Of a DNA stretch of 64,000 nucleotides, positions 33,313-45,035 are shown in pieces (position 1 is the stretch's first letter; each line of letters starts with the position of its first letter). This DNA is from Agapanthus africanus (Eukaryota; Streptophyta; Magnoliopsida; Asparagales; Amaryllidaceae): the NCBI GenBank assembly GCA_030015575.1, contig CM057337.1:333198583-333262582 (forward strand), written 5' to 3'. A program made the position numbers and the translations under genes. The notes beneath the pieces are model-generated. The model worked only from the letters and a program-made list of their open reading frames with translations, did not search any database and had not been told where the DNA came from.

Positions 33313-36070
33313 GGATTATTGACCGAACCCGCTTGTTATACTGAGCTGGGGAACGTTGGTCCCGCTCCAACTTATAATTGTTATAAGACAGAGCAGGAAA
33401 TTGGGGAATACCAGATTTCCCGTGCCGCCCAAACGAAGAGAGTGCATGCTGATGCATCATTTTCGGGTGTGTTCATTATAGAGAACTGTTTCTCAGTATC
33501 CTTTACGTCCTGGGTATGTGATACCAGATCAGGATCCCAGATATGTAATCTGTTACATAGGGCTACAGAAAGGTAGAGAACTGAGAACGGGTGATAAGTT
33601 TCATGAGGCAGAAAACGGGGCAAGAGTTGCAGCCAAGTCTGTTGGTCACTGTCACCCTGTATTACCAATACATTGATTCTGAACAAATGCTATTAAATAC
33701 CGAACCTGATATACAAAATCATATCAATCTCTTTATCAGTAAAGAAATGATAAAATTTTGTATTGTTGGATAATGTTTTGAACATTTCCTATATCAAAAG
33801 TTGATCGGTTCAGGCACGTTATCTAAAAGCATTGATGTTCTAAATCAAACTACAGTTCTTAGTATATGGAACACACACAAGAGGAAGAGTTCAGAAATGA
33901 ACGGATTCTTCTTGAGGTATTGTAGACTAGGTCAGATCAATGTGACTCGACTAGCTGAAGTTACATTTAGATGTATATTTAAATTAGTTTGAATTTACAT
34001 CTTGTGAAACTTGCCTGTCATGTCACAGAGATAAGATGACCATAGCTCCGTTTAATGGAAACAGAGAAAGAGTTAGTAAACTCTTGGGATGATACATGTT
34101 GATGTATGTAAGGTCCCCTGTCTACACATGCCAAGACCGGTTCTTTATACTTCATTATATTCTCTGATAATCTCTCAAGATTCAGTCATATGTTCCTGTT
34201 GAAACATGAGTCCGAACCTTTTGAGATATTCACAGAATATAAGCTAGAAGTAGAGAACCAGAATACGGGTAAAAGTATTATGTCCTTTGATGTGATCAAG
34301 GAGGAGAATACTTGAGCATAGAAATCCTGGACTATTCTAAAGGAGAATGAGATTCTCTCTCAGCATTACTCCTCCGAATACACCATAGCACGATGGTATA
34401 TCGGGGCGGAGCAAATACACCCTATTTGATATGGTGTGCTCTATGATGAGTACTACTGAGTTACCTTTTTCCTTAAAGGAGTTGTGCACTTAAGAAGATG
34501 CATACCTATTGAATAGGGTTCCAATCAAATCAGTTGCCTACCGCTTCATATGTGATATGGTATGGGAAGAGCCCATGTCTTAAGACAGTTAAGATTTGGG
34601 GTTGTCCGGCCTATGTCTAAAAGCAAAATCCGGACAAGCTCGAGGCAAGGTCTGTTATGTAGAACTGGAAAAGTTCCAGCTATACGAACTACAGCAGATG
34701 ATTTGATAGAACCAAGGGATTCAGTAGATACCAACGAACCTCAGCCTCTCCGCCGATCTAGTACGGTTCCTTACCCACCTGAGAGATACATCGGTTTCTC
34801 TATGACAGTGGGAGCGAGGATTGCATCATGAGATGATGACCCAACTAGTTTCGAGCAGGCCATCGAGAGTAAGACTCTGTAAGAATGGCTGGATATTTAG
34901 TGATCTGAGATGGAATCCTTATACACCAACAAAGTATGGACTTTGGCTGCTATATCTGAAGGGTTAAATCCCCATCAGGAGCAAGTATATCTTGAGAAGA
35001 TTACTTGGTGTACATGGAAAGGTTGAGACTTTCAAAGCTAGACTTGTTAAAAGTGTGCATCATTGACTAGGTTTGGATAATGATGAAACCTTTTTCAAGT
35101 TGCTATGCTTAAGTCCATCCAGATCCTACTTGCCACGGCTACATACCATAACTACGATATCTGGCGGTTGGGTGTCATGACTGCTTTTCTAAATGATATT
35201 TTAGAAGAGTGCGTCTATAAGTACACAGCCAGAGGGCTTCGTAGACAGTGGGAGCAGCGGAAACGTGTGCAAGATGCTTTATAGGATAAAGCAGGCATCG
35301 CGGAGTTGGAACATCTGTTTTGATGAATTAGTCAAACAGTTTGACATCATCAAAATGGTAGATGAACCTTGTATATACAAAAAGGTAGTAGGGAGTATGG
35401 TGATGATCCTCGTAGAGTACGTGGATGACATACTCTTGATGGGGAAGGAGTTTCCTATGCTACGTTCGATCAATCTCCGCTTATCACAATGATTCTCCAC
35501 ATAGGATCAAGATGATACCTCCTAAATCCTGGGTTTTGGATCTATGAGATAGATCTAATTGGATGTTAGGATTCTCACTAGTTGTAGTGAGATGGTATCA
35601 ATCGATCCTGGGGAGAATCACTGGAAGTGTTCCAGGGTGACAAAGACGACTGAGTGTCAGTCACAGGCATTGTCTTTACCCTCAGTAAAGGGACGGTATG
35701 GTGGAAGAGTTCCAATCTAGATACCGTGACATACTAGACGATAAAGGCCAGATACATCGCTACTTAAGATGCTACCAAAGAGGCAGTCTGGGTGTATATT
35801 GGTTCATGAGATGAACTATGTTCCTCCAATTGTGTGACAATGGAGTTGTGGCTTATGCCAAGGAACACAGGTCCCATCAGTGATCCAGACATATTCTAAG
35901 GCAGTATCACCTGATCATGGAGATAGTTGATCTCCAGGGAGATCGAGGTTAGGAGAGTAGATTCAGAGGACAACACAGCGGATCCACTCACAAAGGCCTG
36001 TTCCCAGAGAGGGACTTTCATGGGATGGTTGAGTATGAGATACTACAACTACTGCTACAGATGGCCCTAG
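33313..36070 (+). pseudogene. pol: Copia B pol, broken
   Basis: The start reads TEPACYTELGNVG and parallels A. The protease motif has become CDTRSGSQ in place of LDTGSGSH, so the catalytic glycine is lost. Integrase and RT pieces follow in shifting frames; RT retains YVDDILLMG at about 35420. Compared with A, segments of roughly 140, 215 and 95 bases are missing near 34660, 35560 and 35630. The last readable RNase H part ends before the stop at 36068-36070. Stops are frequent throughout, so no enzyme can be made. Confidence 0.88.
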
Positions 36071-36084
36071 TGCAAGTGAGAGAT
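36070..36084 (+). other. Polypurine tract of copia B
   Basis: gtgcaagtgagagat directly before the 3' LTR; one change from the tract of A and C. Confidence 0.85.
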
Positions 36085-38316
36085 TGTTAGTTATATGTAT
36101 GCCCTAGAGGCCATTACTGTACATAGGATGTATATTGTAGTGGATGCTGGGACATATATAGGGAGGACTTTCTTGCTCGACATGATAGTATGCTATCTGG
36201 TTGACCTTTACCTTAACGTGTATGCTGATTGTCTCTCTGTTACATGTTGGTAAAGCCCTTAGGATCTGTACTTGACTACCTGGATTATGATGCGGATCAT
36301 ACTAGTGGGGACATGGTAGTCCATAAGTACATCCTTCAAAGTCCCTAGTCGTGGGTGTATCGAGACGGGGCATCGATATACCAGAGTAGACTAGCGTGTA
36401 CCTTCTCGACCCATACAGATGGGCGATGGATGATCCCATATCCATCGGTGTTTGACATCAGAGGAGATATACGGGTGCTCAGTAGAGACTGGGTACACTG
36501 GGCGGACTCGTCGAGAACTCCCAGATGGTATTATACCTCACGTCAGATGGCAGTTCTCTGGTGACACTGGTACAGAGTAGTCTGTTGACCCAAGATCGTC
36601 ATAGAGTCTCGTGTGGTTCCCACTGTGCTTTGATTTCCATCTTACCACGTCCAAGAGGGCGTGCAAAACGGTGGTTTTTGGGTACAGTCCCGAGTCACAT
36701 GGAGGCAATGAGCGATAAGAGGGGATTCGTCTCTCCCGGTATATGGGGGTTGATGTTGCGCTGTGTTCGATTGGCTATAACAGGAAATCCCTGGCCAGGG
36801 TTGCTGAGATTTACTGGTAAGTGTTACCAGTAGTTTCTCGAACAGTTATAGACCTCATATCGACACGACTTATTGAGCTATTGGGGTCTGACGTTTACCA
36901 CCCCTAGGCGAGATATGCGACAGATCAGACGATCATACCGGACTGTACGGTAGTGTTACTGGTCGGATTCACTGGAGTGTGAGCGGGCTTGCTCGTCGAT
37001 CTTCAGATCGCTCAATACCCGGGTGGCCGTTACGTTTAGCAGACCGCTTGCGGCTTGTGGATGCTTGATATGATCATCATCTGCTGCCGGCGTATTGACG
37101 AGTCTTTAGAGTCCTACACAGAGGTTTCCTGGTTCAAGCGAAACGAAATAGGAGCGCATATGAGATATGTGCGGGACCGAGAATAATACGAGTATGTGAT
37201 ACTGTATTCGATTCTCGCGATGTGACATTGATCGGTTATATCCGATATAGCCGGGTTATCGGATCAAGTGTTGATTCGATAAGATGTTACTAATGATACC
37301 AGTCGGTTATGTGCGCATGACCGGATCATTGAATCAAGTGTTGATTTAATGATTTAATGTATAATTATATATTTGATATATTACTTTGCATTAACTAGTA
37401 TCGGTTCACTTTAGACGGATTTTCTCACTTGGTTTGTGCGCATTGTATATGCGATATACTTTTGTGCACTTGATTGTATCATGTTTGGTGATACTTGTCA
37501 TGCTAGGGTTCAAGTGTAAAGATTAAACCTTGGTTAATGAAATGGTTAGGGTTTCTTATTTGTTATTCATTTATCTTATTTTGTTATCCTTTTATTTTTG
37601 ATAAATGAATAAAAGAAAAGAGAAAAGAATGGTTGCTAGATTTGGAGTTTAGTTGAAGCTTCATGAAGCTTTGATAAAGTCAACCATACTTATCTCATCC
37701 TTAACCCTAACCATTCCCACTAACCATGATTCATTCTCTACACTTAACTCTAGTTAGAATTATGATAAGAATTCATTTTCTTTTCTTTTTCTATTAACTT
37801 ATCATAATATCTTTCTTCTTCTTCTTCATTCTTCAAGTGAAGAAAAGCAAGGTCCATCAATGGTGATTGTTGGAAATGAGTGAGAAATCCAATTCTAAAG
37901 TCTACCCACTTCCTATTTCTTCATCCTCTACCTCTTGCCAAGTAGTAGAGTGTGTTTCCTTCACAACTCAACACGGTTTAGTGAAGGTGGAGCTTGATTC
38001 ATCGATGCCTCGACGTAGATCATCTTCGGCATGGACATCGACGACCTAGCTTGCCCAATCTCCGACGAAGCCGATCCTAGAGCCCGGATTTGATTTGGAT
38101 AGCGGAGAGGACCTCGTTGCGGAGCCGTGGAGGTGGAGCACCGGATCTACAAAGGTTGTATTTCCGTATTCTCATTAGCTAAGTTGTTAGCTAGTTTTCT
38201 TTTCGCCTAGACATCTAGTTATCGATCCGTACACTAGGGTTTGTAGGCACCATATTTTTGAAATTGCCATGGTTGATGGCTTGGGAGACCTCACTAGTGT
38301 GCCTAGGAACCCTGCA
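36085..38316 (+). repeat. 3' LTR of copia B
   Basis: 2,232 bp, same length as the 5' LTR, with about eight substitutions by eye (for example near 36510, 36593, 36648, 36718, 36934, 37063 and 37922-37927). It ends ccctgca, followed by target duplication tactc. Confidence 0.95.
37655..37671 (+). promoter_or_regulatory. Perfect heat-shock element in B 3' LTR
   Basis: gaagcttcatgaagctt at LTR offset 1,570, identical to the 5' copy. Confidence 0.6.
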
Positions 38317-38321
38317 TACTC

Positions 38322-38741
38322 ATAACCCAATGAGCACCTGTATACATCTTAGGTGAACCAACTGACACCAGTAGCTTGTGAGACCAGCCACCACCCCTCG
38401 TTGGGGTCTCGACTGTATACACTAGTCTACTCTGGAGAATCGATGCCCTGTCTCGAAACTCCCACGACTAGGGACCTTTTAAGGATTTGCTTATAGAACC
38501 CAGCTCCCACTTATATGATCGCCCTCATACTGCTGGAAGTCAAGCAAGAATCCTAGGGGCTCTATCAACATATAATAGCGACTCGTAAGGTCATCTAAAG
38601 CAGTACACGATGATAAAGATAAACCAGATAGCATACTATCATCTTGAGTAAGACTGTCCTACTGGGACAGGTCCTTCCCTCAATCATTGCAATCACGTGC
38701 CTGTGATCCAATAATTGACTCTGAGGGCACTATCTCCAACA
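38322..38741 (-). repeat. 5' LTR of copia C, second part
   Basis: 420 bp from ataacccaatgag to ctccaaca, continuing the LTR after B. It is followed by target duplication atatc. Confidence 0.93.
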
Positions 38742-41401
38742 ATATCTACGGGGGAAGTCAGATGGATAGCGTATAGCACCCCCGCAACCGTAGTATTAGG
38801 GTACTAGGTATATAGTTATATATATAAATTTTAGATATGTATATTTAGCTAATAGGGTTCTAGGAGACCATAGGCTATTGTAAGCATACTCGTAGGGTGG
38901 AATATCCTTAGTTCTTATTCTCTTAGCCTTGAGCCATTGGTATATATGTTGTTGCACACACATACACACACCCACACATGTAAGTCTGAGGATAACTTCG
39001 TTATAGCATCACGAGATGAGGATATGAAATGTTTTAATGATACGAGTCGATGTGATCGGACATGATGTCGCAAGGCTAAGTTATATGATATGATATGAAA
39101 TGTCATGATATGATATGATATATTATATGAAGATTAGGCGATATATATGTTGATTATGCGATATGAAATGATATAACATGTGGTGATATATGATTAGATG
39201 AGATGATAGGATGTACGTGACCATAGATCAGTGCTCTTGATTTGATGATATCGTACGACAGATTATATCGTACGTGATATGATGTACATGATGATTGATC
39301 CGCACTCTTGACTTGATGATACCGTACGATAGATTATACCGTACATGATACTATAAGGCTGGATCGCCGACTTATGGATTTATCGACTTGGAAAATTATT
39401 GTTTTCTAATCACTTAAGTAGATATTAGGATATAATTAGAGTCATACATATTTTCAAAACTAATGAATCGTTATACATTTTTAAATGACAACCTCAAAAA
39501 TGCTATGGTTTTTCAAATGGTATCTTTTTCTCAAAAACACCGTGGTCCTTATTTTTCTAAAAATAATGATTCGTACTATTTTAAACTATAACTGTATGGC
39601 TCATATATAGCTATGTATTTTATACTGTTGCGTTTAAAAATTTCCTTTTCTGCTATGCTCGTATTATTCTCATTTTGAGGTATACATACCACGTTCTTTT
39701 CCTTATCTTATATGACATTGTCTGCTAAGACACACACATTATTACCGATGATGTGCATGTTGCATGTACACATACTCGCTGGCTCACACACTCATCATCG
39801 GTAATTGTCATACCACGTACATATTAGAAATTGCTATTTCACCGTATAACCTAATAATCTGTAGCTTTTTAGTTATTGTTTAGTACTTATACCACACTTA
39901 CTAGTTCAGTTATTGCATTTTCTTACCTATTTAGATACCACACTCACATAAACAAACTGGTTATGCATTACGGATTTGTTTTGTGCCTGTACTCATTTTT
40001 TTATTATTGGTTCATGCTTATGAGATTCGGTTTTCATGAGATTTCTGGGTTTGAGAAACTGCGAATATATTTTGAAAACTTATGATTGTTTTAAAAATTC
40101 GGTTTCTCTTGATATGATGTGTGGCGTTCACTATGAGTTTTCTCGATTCCGAGTTATGTGTATACCCGATTCGAGGATAGAGGAGGCACCGTTTGTGGGT
40201 ACATGGTGGACCTGGTACGGTATCCCGGGGCAAGAAGATCGTATAGAGAGACGTTGAGCCCGGCACGGGAACACTACCTACCGGTGATTGTACTGGACTC
40301 GGTGGATATCCGGATGATACCGACCGGAGCGATTGAGACAGATGGATATGAGGGCCGATCCGATGAGACGGCGCCTGAGATATGAGGATTTACGTGTTGA
40401 TGCTGGACACGAGTTTTATGATATTTTCGAGTGTCGATGCTGGGCACTCAGATTTTTATGATTATTTGATGTGTCGTTGATGGACACATGTTGAATGATA
40501 CATATATACATATATATGATATAGATGGCATGGTACCATATCATGACACGGGCATGATTATATTAATATTATTATACTTATATTTACACTATCACCCTTG
40601 TTACCACTCGATATGATTATATTATTATATTACTGTATGACCTAAGAGATCGTAAAACATTCGATTTCTACTTGATGATATCTTCTACTCATGAGTTGGC
40701 AACTCACCCCCGCTGTGCCATAGTTTTCTTGCAGTATTGACCGCACGGATTCAGTAGCGACTTGCTCAAATACAGCTTTCTTCTGGGTGATTTGCATTGG
40801 TAGGTGGGATACATTTTGGATCGTGACCACCATTTGTATATATTTATTCAGTTGTATCTAGTTAAAAGTTTCATCAACCAAACTATGTATATTTGCTAAA
40901 CTTAAAAACCACAGATTTGTATATTCTTTCGGACTTAGAGTCACGGATATATGTTAATTCTTTATTTTTGGGTTTGATGATTCTTTGGTTTTCTTTATCT
41001 TCTTTTCTGTGATTGATTTTCGCTTTAGGGCGTCGTATATCCTTATTGTGTGGTTGTGATTCCGCCAATTGGCGAAGTGCTAGCTCCCGCTTAGGGATGC
41101 CTATATTATTGTTATGTATTGGTTTTGGATCAAAATTTACAAAGGAGGTGCTGCCCAAATTTCAAATAACGAAAATGTTTTCAATTATAGTATACAACTC
41201 ACTTGTATTTTCATATAATATTACTTATACTTTTAAAATAAGAAATTGAATTCATTATACCTTTATTTCAAAAACTTCACCTTCATTATTTTCCTAAAAA
41301 TTTTTAGATTTCTGGGATTTCGGCTTACTTGGATTACGGTGAGGTCCTATAGACTTTACGTGATTCAAGTGTCGGTCACATGCCAATTCCGGGTCGTGAC
41401 A
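38742..41401. other. Old target DNA, A/T-rich, probably decayed gypsy LTR/UTR
   Basis: No gene is supported. It includes gatatgat-type low complexity (39090-39200), a diverged direct repeat of about 70 bp with gatatcgtacgacag and gataccgtacgatag (39225-39355), and an inverted repeat ttaccgatgatg/catcatcggtaa (about 39745-39805). It ends in ccgggtcgtgaca, which resembles the 3' end of some chromovirus-type gypsy LTRs. The identity is a weak inference. Open frames of 60-90 codons here do not form a protein family I know. Confidence 0.4.
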
Positions 41402-41411
41402 CGCATACTGG

Positions 41412-41746
41412 ATCTATGGGGTGCAAACGTCAGACCCATAATAACCCGATAAGTCATGTCGAAGTCAAGCTCATCACTCGAAAAACTACTGAACTCATAT
41501 CAGTAAATCTCATCCACCGTGGCCATGTATTTAAGGTGATAGCCAACCGAACACAGCGCGATATCATCTCCTAATATCAGGAGAGACGAATCCCCGACAA
41601 TCGCTCACTGCCTCCATGTGGCTCAGAACTGTATCCAACTAATACCTGTTTGCACGACTCCTTTGAGCCATGGTAAAGTAGTAATCAAAGTACAATGGGA
41701 ACTCACACGAGACAAATGACAATCTCAGGTCAAAAAGACTAACCTA
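41412..41746 (-). repeat. Diverged C-like LTR fragment, left part
   Basis: It matches 19800-20130 of C with many changes (gtcagaccc-aata, gggagagacgaa, ctgcctccatgtggctc, actcacacgagacaaatgac). The outer part of the LTR is missing, so it is a truncated, older relative of C. A solo LTR interrupts it at 41747. Confidence 0.75.
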
Positions 41747-43958
41747 TGTTAGTTGTATGTATGCCCTAGAGGCCAGTATTGTACAGATGATGTATATTAT
41801 ATTGGATGCTTGGACATATATAGAGATGACTTTCTTGCTCGATATGATAGTATGCTATCTGGTTACTCTTTATCTTAACATGTACACTAGTCTCTTTAAA
41901 CTGTCTTATAGTTACATGTTGATAAAGCCCTTAGGATGTGTACTTGACTACCTGGACTATGATGCAGATCATACTAGTGGGAACATGGTAGTCCATAAGT
42001 ACATCCTTCAAGGTCCCTAGTCGTAGGTGAATCGAGACAGGGCATTGATATACCAGTGTAGACTAGCGTATACGCTTCTCGACCCATGAGATGGGCGATG
42101 GATGATCCCATATCCATTGGTGTTTGACATCAGAGATGGTATACGGGTGCTCAGTGGAGACTGGGTACACTGGACGGACTCGCCGAGAACTCCCAGATGG
42201 TATTATACCTCACGTCAGATGGCAGTTCTCAGGTGACACTTGTGCAGGTTAGTCTGTAGACCCGAGATTGTCATAGAGTCTTATGTGATTCCCACTGTGC
42301 TTTGATCTCCACCTTACCACGTTCCTGAGGGCGTGCAAAACGGTGGTCTTTGGGTACAGTCCCGAGTCACATAGAGGCAATGAGCGATAGGAGGGGTTTC
42401 GTCTCTCCCGGTATTGGGGGTTGATGTTGCGCTGTGCTCGATTGGCCGTAATAGGGAAGTCCCTGGCCAGGGCTGATCAGAGATTTGCTGGTAAGTGTTA
42501 CCAGTAGTTTCTCGACCCGTTATGAGCCTCACATCGGCACGACTTATCGGTTATTGGGGTCTGACGTTTACCACCCCTAGACTTGATATGCGACGTATCA
42601 GACGAACAGACCGGACTGTACGGTAAGTGTTACTGGTTGGATTCACAGGAGTGTGAGCGGGCTAGCTCGTCGATCTTCTGATCGCTCAATACCCGGATGG
42701 CCGTTACGTTTAGCAGACCGCTTGCGGCTTGTGGGTGCTTGATATGATCATCATCTGCTACCGGCGTATTGACGAGTCTTTAGAGTCCTACACAGAGGTT
42801 TCCTGGCTCAAGAGAAACGAAATAGGAGCGCATATGGGATATGTGCGGGACCGAGAATAATGCGTGTATGTGATACCGCATTTCATTCTCGCGATAAATG
42901 TTTCGATTGGTTATATTCGATATGACCTAGTTATCGAATCATTGATTCGATAAGCCGATACATTGGATACTAGTCGGTTATATGCGATATGACCGGATCG
43001 TTAAATCAAGTGTTGATTTAATGATTTAATGTATAATTATATATTTGATATACTACATTGCATTAACTAGTATTGGTTCACTTTATATGGATTTTCTCAC
43101 TTGATGTGCAAGAAGTATATGTGATATACTTTTGTGCACATATTTGTATCATGTTTGATGATACATGATCTTGTTGTTAAGTATAAAGAATTAAACCATG
43201 GTTAAGTGTTGATTAGGGTTTTGCATTTTCATTTATTTATTTATTTATTTATTTGAAAAGGATTAAGATGAGAATGGTGGCCTTTTTTGTTTTAAGTTGA
43301 AGCTTCATGAAGCTTTGACTTTTGTAACCATTCTTGTCATCATGCTTAACCCTAACCCATCCAAGTGACCATGGTTTATTCTCTACACTTAACCTAGGTT
43401 AGAACATGATAAGTATTGGATTTTATTATTCTTTTTCACAATACTTATCATATTCTATTTGCTTCTTCATCTTCATCTTCAAGATAGAAACCTTGATGCC
43501 ATCAATGGCAACTTGAGTTCTAGTGAGAGAAATCCAATTCTAAAGTGAACCCACCTCCTATTTCTTCACCCTCTACCTCTTGCCAAGTTGTTTTGGGTGT
43601 TTTCTTCACAAGTTTCACAACTTTGTGAAGTCGGAGCTTGAACTTGTGATGCCTCGACGTAGATCGTCTTTGACACGAAGCCGACGACCTAGCTCGCCCG
43701 TTTCTTCGATGAAGCCGACGATTGAGTTCGGGATTCATGATGGACAGCGAGAGGACACCCACGTGGAGCTAAGGAAGTGGAAAACCGGATCTACAAAGGT
43801 TGTAGCATCTTACTTTTAGTTAAGTAGTTAACTAGTTTACCGTTTCGCCTAGAAATCTAGCCGACGATCCGTATTAGGGTTTCTCGGCACCCATAATTTT
43901 TTAAATTGGCATGATCGATGCCTTGTGAGACCTCTATAGTGTGCCTAGGAACCCTACA
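41747..43958 (+). mobile_element. Solo LTR of the A/B copia group
   Basis: A single LTR of 2,212 bp, from tgttagttgtatg to ggaaccctaca, is flanked by the 5-bp target duplication accta (41742-41746 and 43959-43963). No internal sequence is present, so the element was reduced by recombination between its two LTRs. It is closest to A (2,215 bp). It carries the heat-shock element at 43299 and the inverted repeat atgataagtatt/aatacttatcat (about 43407-43454). Confidence 0.93.
43299..43315 (+). promoter_or_regulatory. Perfect heat-shock element in solo LTR
   Basis: gaagcttcatgaagctt, as in A and B, although the surrounding LTR has diverged. Confidence 0.6.
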
Positions 43959-43963
43959 ACCTA

Positions 43964-44460
43964 TACTAATGCCACTCGAGAACTTCCATCTGACGATTGA
44001 TATAATACCATCTAGAAGTTCTCGGCGAGTCTATCCACTATACTCACCTCCGTGAGCGCCTGTATACTATCTTAGGTGATATAACACCAATGGCTTATGA
44101 GACCGGCCACCGCCCCTCTTCGGGGTCTCAAAACGTATACACTAGCCTACTCCGGAATATCGATGCCAAGTATCGATACTCCCACGACTAGGGGCATTTA
44201 AGGATGTGCTTATAGACTACCTAGCTCTTACGTATATGATCACCATCATAATGCTGGTAGTCAAGAAAGAATCCTACAGACTTCATCATTATGTATTAGC
44301 GACACGTAATAATAATTACAACGTGTACACATCAATGATAAAGACAAATCAGATAGCATACTATCATTTCGAGTAAGATTGTTCTACCTGTATAGGCTCT
44401 CTCTCAATTATCATAATCGCGTGCCTGCAATTATAATAATTGTCTTGAGGGCACTATATC

Positions 44461-44465
<5 letters not shown>
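43964..44465 (-). repeat. Diverged C-like LTR fragment, right part
   Basis: It continues the C-like LTR after the solo LTR and matches 20125-20632, ending atatccaaca. The internal part of its element is absent on this side. Confidence 0.8.

Positions 44466-44499
<34 letters not shown>
44466..44499. repeat. AT microsatellite
   Basis: A run of about 16 ta dinucleotides, adjoining the MITE-like element. Confidence 0.9.
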
Positions 44500-44503
<4 letters not shown>

Positions 44504-44887
44504 ATAATGTAGGAAAGATGCCATAGGAGGGATTTTCCTCTTATGGCGTCAAAAAAATACCCCCTACCTCATTTGTTTCGTCGATCGGCACCCACCATCA
44601 TCATCGTTGTTATCTAAGATGTGGGTACAACAAATTTCATGTTATTCTACAACTTTTTCATCGTTGATTTAGCAATGTAAAAAGTTCTATTGTCGGTAAA
44701 CCGTTAATTTTGAACCCAACAAATCAACGGTGAAAAAGTTGTAGAATCACAAGAAATTTGGTGTACCCACATCTTAGATGATAACGATGAAGATGGCGGG
44801 TGCCGATTGTCGAAAAAAATAAGGGGATATTTTTTCGACGCCATAGGAGGAAATTCCCTCCTATGGCATCTTTCCTCCATTATTCTC
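44500..44887. mobile_element. Fold-back MITE-like element
   Basis: 388 bp that is almost one large palindrome. The left half (gagaataatgtaggaaagatg, gccataggaggg, ctaagatgtgggtac, ctacaactttttcatcgttg) is repeated as reverse complement on the right, with the centre near 44690. Sub-terminal parts are themselves self-complementary (gccataggagg ... cctcctatggc). No transposase is present. It sits between AT and CT/AT microsatellites, so a target duplication cannot be told from the repeat. Minus and plus frames here are accidental. Confidence 0.8.
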
Positions 44888-45035
44888 TCTCTCTCTCGAT
44901 ATATATATATATATATTATTCTCATCCGGAAGTAGATACATTTTCCTCTCTCTCTCTATGTGCGTATGTGTGTGTACGTTAACAATCATACGAGTTAGCT
45001 AGGCATGTTTTCCAATTTTTTTTTTATTTTATCAA
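44888..45035. repeat. CT, AT and TG microsatellites
   Basis: (tc)n, (at)n, a stray attattctcat matching the MITE end, (ct)n and (gt)n tracts, then A/T-rich DNA. No gene. Confidence 0.75.

Larger units (their letters stand above)
27901..38316 (+). mobile_element. Copia element B, nested in the 5' LTR of C
   Basis: This is a complete-ended plus-strand copia element of 10,416 bp with two 2,232-bp LTRs, PBS, polypurine tract and target duplication tactc (27896-27900 and 38317-38321). Removing it and one tactc restores exactly the C LTR sequence seen at 20200-20230. Its LTRs differ at only about eight sites (roughly 0.4%), yet its pol has stops, frameshifts and at least three deletions, and no gag is visible. 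It is related to A: LTR starts, HSE and leader structures correspond. Confidence 0.95.
18527..38741 (-). mobile_element. Copia element C, minus strand, split by element B
   Basis: This is a complete-ended Ty1/copia element: LTRs of 2,106 bp at both sides, polypurine tract at 20633-20648, primer-binding site at 26202-26213 and a 5-bp target duplication atatc (18522-18526 and 38742-38746). Without the inserted element B (27901-38316 plus its duplicated tactc) it is about 9.8 kb. Its pol is heavily decayed and I find no gag. The two LTRs differ at about 33 sites by eye (near 1.6%) with no net length change. Its forward LTR starts tgttggagatagtgccctc and ends cttaca, so it is a different family from A and B but shares the polypurine tract and leader structures with them. 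Confidence 0.92.

Noticed and set aside
38742..41401. Possible host gene in the C target DNA
   Set aside because: Only short frames without shared features, low-complexity stretches and an LTR-like end were found; no exon structure or recognisable protein.
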